This document shows positions 23,662-32,253 of a DNA stretch of 48,974 nt, one piece after another. Source of the stretch: Sphingobacteriaceae bacterium (GTDB lineage Bacteria > Bacteroidota > Bacteroidia > B-17B0 > Aurantibacillaceae); contig JAHEYG010000014.1 in assembly GCA_023251725.1 (NCBI GenBank), forward strand, positions 1 to 48,974. Reading direction: 5' to 3'. The stretch's first letter is position 1, and each line of letters begins with the position of its first letter. The position numbers and the translations under genes were made by a program. The notes beneath the pieces were generated by a model. It saw only the letters and a list, made by a program, of their open reading frames with translations. It had not been told where the DNA came from and did no database searches.

Positions 23662-26343
23662 TTACAGAGAAGTTAGTTGTTGCTCGATGGCTTTTATTTT
23701 TGCTTCGGCATCGGCTTGTTTTCTGCGTTCAAGTTCAATCAATTCAGGTTTTGCGTTAGCCACAAATTTTTGGTTAGATAACTTTATCTGTACACTTTTT
23801 AAAAAGCCTTTATTGTACTCGAGTTCTTTCGACAGACGGATTTTTTCTTCCTCTTTATTTATATTTCCCTCGAGGGGGATAAAAAATTCGATAGTTCGAA
23901 CAATAAAACCGTAGGCATTTTCAATTTTAGAGGTAGTGTATTTGTAATCTCCTAAATTACAAAGTTTAATGGCAATGGGATCGAGTCGACACTGCTCTCT
24001 TTGCGTTTTGCTTAATTCGAATACATCGAGTTTTTGCTTAGGAGAAATATTTTTTTGCTGCCTGAAATTTCTAACAGAGGTTACAACTTCTTTTAGAACA
24101 TCAATCTTATAAATAATATCTGATTCAGCTTTTCCCGAAACCGGCCAATATGCCATTATTATACAATCCATTTCGTTTCTTTCCTTAATTAAATGCCAGA
24201 TTTCCTCCGTAACAAAAGGCATCCATGGATGTAAAAGAGTCAAAATTTTCTCCAAAAAAATAACTGTTGCATCGAACGTTGTTTTATCAATTGGATTTGC
24301 TTTTCCATTTACAAATTCGGGTTTAATCATTTCTAAATACCACGCGCAAAAATCATCCCATACTAATTTATAAGTCGCCATTAAGGCATCACTCATTCGG
24401 TATTTGTTGTAATGTTCGTTAATTATTTCAAGTTGTTCATCAAATTTGGCCCCAAACCATTGTACCGATGTATTATTGGCAAGCGACTGTTCAGCATTTG
24501 AAATTTCCCAACCATTAATTAATTTAAACGCATTCCAAATTTTATTCCAGAAATTTCTTCCCTGTTCGCAATGACTTTCATCAAACATTAAATCATTTCC
24601 GGCAGGCGAACACAATAACATTCCCACACGCACACCATCGGCGCCGTATTTTTCAATTAATTCTAATGGCTCCGGCGAATTTCCTAAACTCTTACTCATT
24701 TTTCTTCCCAACTTATCGCGAACAATTCCGGTGAGATAAACATTAGTAAAAGGTTTTTCGCCGCAATATTCGTAACCGGCAATTAGCATCCGCGCTACCC
24801 AAAAAAATAAAATTTCGGGAGCAGTCACCAAATCGTTAGTAGGATAATAATATTTTAAATCTTCATTGGCATTTTTAAATCCGGTTTTAATTGCTTTAGG
24901 ATCAAAAACAGTGATTGGCCATAACCACGATGAGAACCAGGTATCGAGAACATCTTCATCTTGTTTTATATTTTCTGTTCGGAGTTCAGGGTTCAGCGTT
25001 CGGAGTTTTTCGAATGCTTCTTCTTTTGTTTTGCAAACAATGGTGTTTCCTTTATTATCGTGCCAGGCGGGAATGCGTTGTCCCCACCACAACTGCCTAC
25101 TAATACACCAATCGTGTACATTTTCCATCCAGTGTTTGTAGGTATTAATAAATTTTTCGGGAATTAATTTTACATTATTATTTAAAACATTTTCTAAAGC
25201 AGGCTTACTAATGGTATCCATTTTTAAAAACCACTGCATACTTAAGCGCGGTTCGATAACAGCGTTGGTGCGTTCGCTGTAACCCACTTTATTTTTTATG
25301 TCTTCAATTTTTTCAACTAATCCTTGCTCAGATAAATCTTTTACAATTTGTTTCCGGCAAGCAAATCTATCCATCCCAACATATGCACCGGCTGCCTCAC
25401 TAATTTTTCCCTCGCTGGTTAATGCATCAATCACCGGAAGTTTATGTTTTATTCCCAAATTATAATCATTAATATCGTGAGCCGGTGTAACTTTTAATGC
25501 GCCGGTTCCAAATTCCAAATCAATATAATCATCAAAAATAATTGGCACCACTCTGTTTACAATCGGAATAATTGCATTTTTACCTTTTAAATGTTTGTAG
25601 CGTTCATCGTTAGGATGCACACAAACTGCAGTATCGCCCATAATAGTTTCGGGACGAGTTGTTGCAACAACGATGTAATCCGTATTTGCAAGTTCGGCGT
25701 TCGGGGTTCGGGGTTCGGAATTAAGATTCTCAATTTTATATTTTACAAAAATTAATTTACTATTGGTTTCTTTATGAATTACTTCTTCATCACTCACAGC
25801 AGTTAATCCTTGCGGGTCCCAATTTACCATTCGAACACCGCGGTAAATTTGTTTCTTATTATACAAATCAATAAACACATCAATAACCGCTTCGCTTAAA
25901 TCTGCTTCCATGGTAAAGCGCGTTCTATCCCAATCGCAACTCGCTCCTAATTTTTTTAATTGTTCTAAAATTATTCCTCCGTATTTTTCTTTCCATTCCC
26001 ACGCGTATTTTAAAAAATCTTCGCGGCTCAAATCGGTTTTATTAATTCCTTTTTCTTTTAACAGCGCCACTACTTTCGCCTCAGTTGCAATACTTGCGTG
26101 ATCGGTACCCGGAACCCAGCAAGCATTAAATCCCAACATACGCGCACGACGAATTAAAACATCCTGAATAGTATTATTAAGCATGTGACCCATGTGCAAA
26201 ACGCCGGTAACATTTGGAGGCGGAATTACAATAGTGTATGGCTTTCGTTTATCGGGAGTAGATTTAAAAAAATTCTTATCCAACCAATATTGGTACCATT
26301 TATTTTCGGCTTCTTTAGAACTGTATGATTTTGTAATTTCCAT
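23662..26343 (-). CDS. valS: Valine-tRNA ligase
   Basis: A class I aminoacyl-tRNA synthetase. The ATG at 26343 gives 893 residues and the canonical N-terminus MEITKSYSSKEAENKWYQYW; 39 further in-frame codons upstream are not supported. The HIGH-type motif is HMGH (50-53) in PPPNVTGVLHMGHMLN. The editing (CP1) domain has VATTRPETIMGDTAV, and KMSKS is at 548-552. The C-terminal coiled coil reads EEEKIRLSKELEYNKGFLKSVQIKLSNQKFVANAKPELIELERRKQADAEAKI. Two heptamer-repeat stretches are inserted in frame, near residues 209-217 and 447-456, in loops rather than catalytic motifs. Confidence 0.97.
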   Translation of the reverse strand: MEITKSYSSKEAENKWYQYWLDKNFFKSTPDKRKPYTIVIPPPNVTGVLHMGHMLNNTIQDVLIRRARMLGFNACWVPGTDHASIATEAKVVALLKEKGINKTDLSREDFLKYAWEWKEKYGGIILEQLKKLGASCDWDRTRFTMEADLSEAVIDVFIDLYNKKQIYRGVRMVNWDPQGLTAVSDEEVIHKETNSKLIFVKYKIENLNSEPRTPNAELANTDYIVVATTRPETIMGDTAVCVHPNDERYKHLKGKNAIIPIVNRVVPIIFDDYIDLEFGTGALKVTPAHDINDYNLGIKHKLPVIDALTSEGKISEAAGAYVGMDRFACRKQIVKDLSEQGLVEKIEDIKNKVGYSERTNAVIEPRLSMQWFLKMDTISKPALENVLNNNVKLIPEKFINTYKHWMENVHDWCISRQLWWGQRIPAWHDNKGNTIVCKTKEEAFEKLRTLNPELRTENIKQDEDVLDTWFSSWLWPITVFDPKAIKTGFKNANEDLKYYYPTNDLVTAPEILFFWVARMLIAGYEYCGEKPFTNVYLTGIVRDKLGRKMSKSLGNSPEPLELIEKYGADGVRVGMLLCSPAGNDLMFDESHCEQGRNFWNKIWNAFKLINGWEISNAEQSLANNTSVQWFGAKFDEQLEIINEHYNKYRMSDALMATYKLVWDDFCAWYLEMIKPEFVNGKANPIDKTTFDATVIFLEKILTLLHPWMPFVTEEIWHLIKERNEMDCIIMAYWPVSGKAESDIIYKIDVLKEVVTSVRNFRQQKNISPKQKLDVFELSKTQREQCRLDPIAIKLCNLGDYKYTTSKIENAYGFIVRTIEFFIPLEGNINKEEEKIRLSKELEYNKGFLKSVQIKLSNQKFVANAKPELIELERRKQADAEAKIKAIEQQLTSL
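24977..25004. repeat. In-frame heptamer repeat within valS (copy 2)
   Basis: Four seven-base units (GTTCGGA, GTTCAGG, GTTCAGC, GTTCGGA, plus strand). On the coding strand this encodes LRTLNPELRTEN, in a variable loop before the segment DVLDTWFSSWLWP. Confidence 0.9.
25692..25719. repeat. In-frame heptamer repeat within valS (copy 1)
   Basis: Four seven-base units (GTTCGGC, GTTCGGG, GTTCGGG, GTTCGGA, plus strand). On the coding strand this encodes SEPRTPNAEL, just before the editing-domain motif DYIVVATTRPET. Confidence 0.9.
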
Positions 26344-26401
26344 TAATGACTGACGATAACAAATTGATAACAAGAAATTTTTGTTAAATTTCGCAAAAAT
26401 A

Positions 26402-26432
26402 CTTGAAGTATGACAGGCTTGTGTTATCTTTG
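26402..26432 (+). promoter_or_regulatory. Promoter of the DUF1573 gene cluster
   Basis: TATCTTTG at 26425-26432 matches TAnnTTTG exactly. CTTG at 26402-26405, 19 bases upstream, is a near match to the -33 TTTG. The leader to the ATG at 26472 would be about 33 bases. The divergent valS has its own TATTTTTG at 26394-26401 (minus strand). Confidence 0.7.
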
Positions 26433-26471
26433 GTATGATTTTAGTGTACATAATAAACAAAAACCAATAAT

Positions 26472-26981
26472 ATGAAAAAGATAATTTTAACTTTAGGACT
26501 AATTGCAGGCTTAACTGCTTTAACTAATGCTCAAGAACCTGTTCATGCCCCGGGAGACGGTCATAACCATGACGCTGTTGCGCAACCCACCACTGCTCCG
26601 GCAAGTTTAGCCGATATTAAATTTGATAAAACCGTACACGATTACGGTAATATTAAACAAGGTGATAATGGTGAATGTGAGTTTAAATACGTTAATAATG
26701 GGAAAGAGCCATTAATTATTACTAATTGTGCAGGAAGCTGCGGTTGTACTGTTCCTATTTGTCCGAAAGAACCAATTTTACCGGGCAAGAGTGGTGTAAT
26801 AAAGGTGAAATATGATACACAACGTGTTGGGCCTATTTACAAAACGGTAACCGTTAACTCCAATGCAAAATCGGGTACTCAAACTTTATCAATTAAAGGA
26901 AGTATTGAAGCAAAACCTGTTGAGGAAGCATTTCCTACCAACAAGCAATCTGTTGGTGCACCGGTTGAGAAGAAGTCGTAA
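26472..26981 (+). CDS. DUF1573 protein, first of three
   Basis: A 169-residue exported protein: signal peptide 1-20 (ending LTNAQ), a His/Ala/Pro-rich spacer (HAPGDGHNHDAVAQPTTAPAS), then one DUF1573 immunoglobulin-like domain at about 48-150 (IKFDKTVHDYGNIKQGDNGECEFKYVNNGKEPLIITNCAGSCGCTVP ... ILPGKSGVIKVKYDTQRVGPIYKTVTVNSN). The GSCGCT cysteines are typical of the family. Such proteins are abundant and secreted or periplasmic in Bacteroidota, with no known biochemical role. A 21-base gap to the second copy indicates an operon. Confidence 0.92.
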   Translation: MKKIILTLGLIAGLTALTNAQEPVHAPGDGHNHDAVAQPTTAPASLADIKFDKTVHDYGNIKQGDNGECEFKYVNNGKEPLIITNCAGSCGCTVPICPKEPILPGKSGVIKVKYDTQRVGPIYKTVTVNSNAKSGTQTLSIKGSIEAKPVEEAFPTNKQSVGAPVEKKS

Positions 26982-27002
26982 TATTATTTAAAGAACCAGA
27001 AT

Positions 27003-27464
27003 ATGAAAAAAATTGCAACTCTATGCGTTTTATTTGCAGCAATGTGTTTTGCAGGTAAAGCTCAAGAATCGGTAGTTCCGGATAACGACCCTAATGCTCC
27101 TGAAATTAAAGTGGAGAACGAAGTTTTAGATTTTGGCATGGTAGATTACGATGCTAATGGAATTCGTGAATTTAAATTTAAAAATGTTGGGAAATCGCCA
27201 TTAACGATTACCAGTGTACAAGGCGAGTGCGGTTGTACATCTACAACCATTGACGGGAAACCGGGATGGCCGCAAGAACCTATATTACCCGGTAAAAGCG
27301 GAGTTATTAGAGTTAAGTATGACACCAAACGTGCCGGCCGTTTCGAAAAAAATGTAACCATTACTTCTAACGGAAAAATGAGTACCATTAAAGTAAAAAT
27401 TAAAGGCGAGGTAAAAGCCGCGCCGGTTGAAGAAGTAAAACCTGCTCCAACAAATGGAAAATAA
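27003..27464 (+). CDS. DUF1573 protein, second of three
   Basis: A 153-residue protein with signal peptide 1-20 (ending GKAQ) and a single DUF1573 domain at about 35-136 (EIKVENEVLDFGMVDYDANGIREFKFKNVGKSPLTITSVQGECGCTS ... ILPGKSGVIRVKYDTKRAGRFEKNVTITSNG). The C-terminus is Pro/Val/Lys-rich. It is a clear tandem duplicate of the first gene. Its 3' end overlaps the proposed start of the third gene by 11 bases, and a terminator-like hairpin follows at once. Confidence 0.92.
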   Translation: MKKIATLCVLFAAMCFAGKAQESVVPDNDPNAPEIKVENEVLDFGMVDYDANGIREFKFKNVGKSPLTITSVQGECGCTSTTIDGKPGWPQEPILPGKSGVIRVKYDTKRAGRFEKNVTITSNGKMSTIKVKIKGEVKAAPVEEVKPAPTNGK

Positions 27465-27882
27465 TATTTTAAGTGATTTTAAAAATCCTCCGAAAGTTCG
27501 GGGGATTTTTTATTTACAGACATTATTCGTTGTTATTTTTTGTTTTTTTTCGTTGAGAATTTTTTCGCAGGCTCAAATGAAATTTACTGAATCTAAAAAA
27601 AGTTTTGGTACTGTAAAAAAAGGTGAAATGGTGATTTTAGAATATGAATTTACAAACTCGGGAACTGAACCTTTAATAATTACTGAAACAAAAGTAGAAT
27701 GTTCATGCACTGGCGTAGAGTTTCCGAAACAACCCATAGCGCCCGGCCAAAACAATAAAGTAATTGTAAAATTTGATACCAAAAGTGTTTGGGAAAGACA
27801 AGACCGTATTGTTGAAATTTTTTATAACGCCAAAAGCTCTCCGGCTAAAATTAGATTTAAGGGTTTTGTACAAAAAAAATAA
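27454..27882 (+). CDS. DUF1573 protein, third of three (start uncertain)
   Basis: The first ATG (27454) gives 142 residues: a short polar leader (MENNILSDFKNPPKVRG), a hydrophobic signal segment (about 18-40, FYLQTLFVVIFCFFSLRIFSQAQ) and a DUF1573 domain (MKFTESKKSFGTVKKGEMVILEYEFTNSGTEPLIITETKVECSCTG to the end). It is more diverged than the first two copies. The polar leader is coded by a terminator hairpin (27480-27510), so the natural start may instead be a non-ATG codon after the hairpin. The gene converges on the methyltransferase gene with a 3-base gap. Confidence 0.8.
   Translation: MENNILSDFKNPPKVRGIFYLQTLFVVIFCFFSLRIFSQAQMKFTESKKSFGTVKKGEMVILEYEFTNSGTEPLIITETKVECSCTGVEFPKQPIAPGQNNKVIVKFDTKSVWERQDRIVEIFYNAKSSPAKIRFKGFVQKK
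27480..27510 (+). terminator. Terminator-like hairpin inside the start of the third DUF1573 gene
   Basis: AAAATCCTCCGAA pairs with TTCGGGGGATTTT around a tiny loop (AG), followed by a T-run. The form matches the terminator at 37011-37040. It is placed 16 bases after the second gene's stop codon and within the annotated third gene. Confidence 0.8.
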
Positions 27883-27885
27883 TCT

Positions 27886-28671
27886 TTACTTTTTAATTGG
27901 CTGTTCTAATTGCCTGAAAAATTCGCTGCAAATAATGGCAGTGGCCATGGCAGCATTTAGCGATTCGGTTTTATTGTTTGCCGCTGCAGGAATAGTGATG
28001 GGATGAGTTATTAAACTTAAATTATTTTCTGCAATACCGTTTGATTCGTTTCCAATAACAATTAACCCGTTTTTGAGCGCTTGTTGGTAAATGTTTGCGC
28101 CATTGATTACCGCGCCGTAAACGGGGAAATTACTTTTTGAAATAACCTCTTTAAGTTCGCAATAATTTATTTTAACTCTTAAAAAAGCACCCATTGAAGC
28201 CTGAATGGTTTTGTTATTGTAAATATCTGTGCTATTGGGCGAGCAAAAAATTTCTTTTATCCCAAACCAATCGGCCATTCTAATAATGGTTCCTAAATTT
28301 CCCGGGTCACGAATGTCATCCAAATAAAACGAAAATTTTTCCTCAAAATTAAATTCTGCTGCTGAGTCCTCAAAATCATTATTCCCAAAATAATAACAAA
28401 CCGCCAATGCACCATTAGGATTTGTTTGTGAACTAATTTTTTTAAGTTCATCATCGCTAATTAAATGGTAGTTGATTTTTTTATCGGTTACTAAATTGGA
28501 ATACCGTAAAATATAATCGTTAGTCACAAAAAGTTCTTTAATTAATTTAGGATTTTGTAATATAATTTCTTCTATAATTTTTACGCCTTCGGCTATAAAC
28601 AAATTATCCTCGTCTCTAAATTTCTTTAAATGCAGGGCATTAACTTCTTTAATTTGGTTTTTACTAATCAT
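27886..28671 (-). CDS. SpoU (TrmH)-family RNA 2'-O-methyltransferase
   Basis: A 261-residue protein: an N-terminal substrate-binding domain (KEVNALHLKKFRDEDNLFIAEGVKIIEEII), then the SPOUT knotted domain. All three family motifs are present: LDDIRDPGNLGTIIRMADWFGIKEIF, LIVIGNESNGI and ITIPAAANNKTESLNAAMATAII. It should methylate a ribose 2'-OH in rRNA or tRNA using S-adenosylmethionine. The layout resembles RlmB/TrmH-type rRNA methyltransferases, but the target cannot be assigned. Confidence 0.92.
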   Translation of the reverse strand: MISKNQIKEVNALHLKKFRDEDNLFIAEGVKIIEEIILQNPKLIKELFVTNDYILRYSNLVTDKKINYHLISDDELKKISSQTNPNGALAVCYYFGNNDFEDSAAEFNFEEKFSFYLDDIRDPGNLGTIIRMADWFGIKEIFCSPNSTDIYNNKTIQASMGAFLRVKINYCELKEVISKSNFPVYGAVINGANIYQQALKNGLIVIGNESNGIAENNLSLITHPITIPAAANNKTESLNAAMATAIICSEFFRQLEQPIKK

Positions 28672-28713
28672 AATTTAGCTAAATTCGCTTACGTATAAAA
28701 TTAACCAATATTC

Positions 28714-28771
28714 TACTATGATTTAAATGATTTATTTGAAGACTATGATGAATACTATGATTGTAAATGAG
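28714..28771. repeat. AT-rich nonamer-like repeat
   Basis: Units of about nine bases containing TGAT (TATGATTTA, AATGATTTA, TTTGAAGAC, TATGATGAA) closely resemble the left arm of the element at 21993-22051. It lies in the divergent spacer between the methyltransferase gene and tamL. Confidence 0.65.
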
Positions 28772-28780
28772 TAGGATAAT

Positions 28781-31303
28781 ATGCTTTTCGTAAACCTGAA
28801 GCCTTTGGTATATATACTTTATAAAAAACATTTAAACTTTAAGTTTGCCTTTATTGGCTTTACAATATTACTCAGTTCGTGTAACATCACCAAAACATTA
28901 ACCAAAAACGAATACCTGGTCGAAAAAAACAAAATTGTTGATTTAGATAAAACCCGTTTATCAAAAGAAAGCATTGAAGCTTTCATCCGTCAAAAACCAA
29001 ATCGCAAAATTTTATTGGTGTTTCCTTTTAATTTATGGCTCTATAATCAAGTCGATAAAAATAAATTGGTACGTAAAAAAGCGTTGCGCGATATACGGTT
29101 TGAACAAATTAACGAAAAACGCATAGCAGAAAATAAAATAAAAAACGCCAAAAGATTAAAAAAAGGTAAAGCGCCTTTACAACCAAAACTAAAAGACAAA
29201 GATAAACCCACCATTCGCGAAAGTATTTTAGAAGCCGCAGAAGCTCCGGTTATTTTAGATTCGTTTATTATTAAACAAACTGTTCACCAAATTTCGAAAT
29301 ATCTTTTTTCGAAAGGGTATTTCTATGCCAAGGTGCGCGATAGCATTGCCATTAATAAATCACAAAAAAAAGCAAAAATATATTACTTTTTAAATCCGGG
29401 TAAACTTTATTTAATAGATAAAATTACTTACGATATTCCTGACGAAAATCTGGCACATTATATTTATCCCGATTCTTCGGGCTGTTTAATTAAACACAAC
29501 AGTGCTTTTGACGCGGAAATAATGCAGAGCGAACGACAGCGTATTACCACCAATCTTTTAAACAATGGTTTTTATTTTTTTGAAACTGATTTTATTTTTT
29601 TTAACATCGATTCAAATACGGTTAATCAAAAAATTAATCTCGCAATTTGTGCTAAAAAATTTCCATCGTTTGTTACCGATCAAAAAGATTCTGTTATTCA
29701 AACTGTTCATCCCCGATTCACCTTAAATAATATTTACATCATTACCGAAAACATAAAAGGTATTTATAAAGACGAATTTTTTAAAGATACTACCCGTTTT
29801 AATGAGTATATGTTTTTACACAATGTGGCCTTGCCTTACCGAAAAAGCATTATTACCGATAACATCGAATTTTTTAAAGGCCAAATCTTTCAAAAAAATC
29901 TTGCCGAAAAAACTTATAAACGCTTATTGAATCTCGGGCTGTTTCGAAATATTTTAATTCAGTTTTCAAAAAACCTTAATCTTAATAACACTTTAGATTG
30001 TTACATCGTTTGCAGTCCGTTAATTAAACAATCTATTACTATAGAAACCGAAGGCACAAACACCTCAGGTAACCTTGGCATTGCCGGAAATATTTTATAC
30101 TCCAATCGCAATTTATTTAAAGGCGCCGAACTGCTCGAAATAAAACTTAACGGCTCGGTGGCGGCTCAAAAACAATTTAATACCACCGGGCAAAGTAATA
30201 TCGATAATGTAACGAGTACATTCAATACTTTACAATTCGGACCCGAAATAAAATTTTCGGTACCCCGCGTGGTGTTTCCTTTTTCGTTGTTCCCGTTTAA
30301 AAAAGATGCGTTTCCGCGAACGTTTATTAATTCGTCGCTAAATTATCAGGAACGGCCAGAGTTTAGCAGAATAATTACCAATATTAATTATGGCTTTAGT
30401 TTTAGAACCAAGCAAGGTTTATTGAAACACGATTTAATTCCTTTTGAAGTATATTTAGTAAAAGCCGACTTATATGGCAATTTTAAAAAAGATTTATTGG
30501 CGCTCAACGATCATTTTTTACTGAATTCATTTATCGATCATATTACAACTCTTTCTAAATATTCTATTACTTATAATAACCAGCAAAATTTAAATTCTAC
30601 GCCCACCAAAAAAGTTTTAACCTATCTTAAAGTTAACTTCGCTTCTTCCGGAAATATTTTGCGGGCGGCGTATGATATAACTAATCAGCCCAAAGATTCA
30701 CTGGGCAGATATTATATTTTTCAAACACCCTTCGCACAATTTGTAAAATTTGATTTCGATTTCCGTTTGTACGTTCCATTGTATCACAAAAGTCGTGTAG
30801 TATACCGATTTGCTTCGGGCATTGGAAAACCTTTGCAAAATTTAAATGTGCTGCCGTACGAACAAAGTTTTTTTAGTGGTGGCCCTAATAGTGTTCGGGC
30901 GTGGCGCGCACGCACTTTAGGTCCGGGTTCTTACTCGCAGCCCGACTCTATTAAAGCACGGTATGATAAAGTGGGCGATGTATTAATTGAAGCAAATATT
31001 GAATACCGTTTTCATATTTTCAGAGATTTTTTTGGTGCGTGGTTTGTTGATGCCGGAAATATCTGGCTTACTTATAATGATCCGGCAAAACCCAATGGCG
31101 ATTTTCAATTCGACAGGTTTTATAAAGAGTTTGCAATTGGTAGCGGTTTTGGTTTAAGATGGGATTTAAATTTTTTTGTGTTACGATTAGATGCAGCGGT
31201 TCCGTTACGCGATCCAAGTCGGGCCGAAAACGACCGCTGGCTATTTGATAAAGATCCGCAAAAGAATATCATTTTAAATTTCGGAATTGGTTATCCGTTC
31301 TAA
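28781..31303 (+). CDS. tamL: TamL-type outer-membrane assembly lipoprotein (Omp85 family)
   Basis: An 840-residue Omp85 protein with a lipoprotein signal: FAFIGFTILLSSC, with C34 as the lipidated residue, then NITKTLTKNEYLVEKNKI, the typical opening of Bacteroidota TamL. POTRA-like domains follow (about 150-430, with LNNGFYFFETDF and KRLLNLGLFRNI), then a beta-barrel (about 430-840) ending in the phenylalanine-terminated strand NIILNFGIGYPF and containing the surrogate-base motif region GGPNSVRAWRARTLGPGSY. It would act with TamB in outer-membrane protein or lipid handling; tamB is not in the window. The first ATG is used. Confidence 0.92.
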   Translation: MLFVNLKPLVYILYKKHLNFKFAFIGFTILLSSCNITKTLTKNEYLVEKNKIVDLDKTRLSKESIEAFIRQKPNRKILLVFPFNLWLYNQVDKNKLVRKKALRDIRFEQINEKRIAENKIKNAKRLKKGKAPLQPKLKDKDKPTIRESILEAAEAPVILDSFIIKQTVHQISKYLFSKGYFYAKVRDSIAINKSQKKAKIYYFLNPGKLYLIDKITYDIPDENLAHYIYPDSSGCLIKHNSAFDAEIMQSERQRITTNLLNNGFYFFETDFIFFNIDSNTVNQKINLAICAKKFPSFVTDQKDSVIQTVHPRFTLNNIYIITENIKGIYKDEFFKDTTRFNEYMFLHNVALPYRKSIITDNIEFFKGQIFQKNLAEKTYKRLLNLGLFRNILIQFSKNLNLNNTLDCYIVCSPLIKQSITIETEGTNTSGNLGIAGNILYSNRNLFKGAELLEIKLNGSVAAQKQFNTTGQSNIDNVTSTFNTLQFGPEIKFSVPRVVFPFSLFPFKKDAFPRTFINSSLNYQERPEFSRIITNINYGFSFRTKQGLLKHDLIPFEVYLVKADLYGNFKKDLLALNDHFLLNSFIDHITTLSKYSITYNNQQNLNSTPTKKVLTYLKVNFASSGNILRAAYDITNQPKDSLGRYYIFQTPFAQFVKFDFDFRLYVPLYHKSRVVYRFASGIGKPLQNLNVLPYEQSFFSGGPNSVRAWRARTLGPGSYSQPDSIKARYDKVGDVLIEANIEYRFHIFRDFFGAWFVDAGNIWLTYNDPAKPNGDFQFDRFYKEFAIGSGFGLRWDLNFFVLRLDAAVPLRDPSRAENDRWLFDKDPQKNIILNFGIGYPF

Positions 31304-31374
31304 GTTTATATATTTATTTTTTAATTTAAAATTGTTGCAAATTGTTAGATGTATTTAAAATATACAAGCGAAAT

Positions 31375-32250
31375 ATGAAGGTAACGGGTTTTACCATTAT
31401 TAGAAACGCTATAAAATTTGATTACCCGGTAGTAGAAGCCATTAATTCTGTTTTGCCCTTGTGCGACGAATTTATTGTAGGAGTTGGAAATTCGGAAGAT
31501 GAAACTTTGGCATTAATTAAAAGTATTGATTCTCCCAAAATAAAAATAATGGAAAGTGTGTGGGATGATAGTTTACGGGAAGGCGGAAAATTATTATCGG
31601 TGGAAACCAATAAAGTTTTTGATGCTATTGACCCCTCGAGCCATTGGTGTTTTTACATTCAAAGCGATGAAGTGCTTCATGAAAAATACCATGAGGTGAT
31701 TTTAAAAAGGATGCAAACTTTTAAAAATGATAAAACTGTTGAAGGCATTTTATTTAACTACAAACATTTTTATGGCAATTATAATTACGTTGGGAATTCG
31801 AGGCGCTGGTATAAAAGTGAAATAAGAATTATTAAAAATGATAAAAATATCCGTTCTTACAAAGATGCGCAGGGCTTTCGCAAAAAAGATGATACAAAAC
31901 TAAATGTAATACATAGCGATGCTTCTATTTATCATTATGGTTGGGCAAAGCCACCTAAAGCTCAGCAGGCTAAACAGCAAACCTTTCATAAAATGTGGCA
32001 CGATGATGAATGGCTCAGTAAAAATATTGGTATAGCCGAAGAATTCGATTACTCTAACATTGATAATTTAAAAATTTTCAAAGGCACTCATCCTAAAGTA
32101 ATGATTGAAAAAATTCAAAAAGATAATTGGGATTTTAAATACGATGATTCAAAAATTAAAATATCGATGAGGGATAGAATAGCGCTTTTTATTGAGAAAA
32201 AAACAGGATGGAATCCGGGCGAATATAAAAATTACAAATTGTTGAAATAA
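31375..32250 (+). CDS. Glycosyltransferase family 2-like protein
   Basis: From the ATG at 31375 (291 residues, MKVTGFTIIRNAIKFDYPVVEAINSVLPLCDEFIVGVGNSEDETL) it has the GT-A fold opening of family 2. An in-frame TTG 11 codons upstream is rejected. The acidic motif SDEV near residues 100-103 is the likely DxD equivalent, after HWCFYIQ. The C-terminal half is Trp- and Lys-rich. It probably transfers a sugar from a nucleotide sugar; acceptor and sugar are unknown. It follows tamL by about 70 bases in the same direction. Confidence 0.85.
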   Translation: MKVTGFTIIRNAIKFDYPVVEAINSVLPLCDEFIVGVGNSEDETLALIKSIDSPKIKIMESVWDDSLREGGKLLSVETNKVFDAIDPSSHWCFYIQSDEVLHEKYHEVILKRMQTFKNDKTVEGILFNYKHFYGNYNYVGNSRRWYKSEIRIIKNDKNIRSYKDAQGFRKKDDTKLNVIHSDASIYHYGWAKPPKAQQAKQQTFHKMWHDDEWLSKNIGIAEEFDYSNIDNLKIFKGTHPKVMIEKIQKDNWDFKYDDSKIKISMRDRIALFIEKKTGWNPGEYKNYKLLK

Positions 32251-32253
32251 AAA

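Noticed and set aside
24866-25167. Three overlapping plus-strand frames opposite valS
   Set aside because: They are antisense shadows of valS, partly sustained by the heptamer repeat.
26344-26460. 39-residue N-terminal extension of valS
   Set aside because: It is not part of the canonical ValS N-terminus and overlaps the divergent promoter region.
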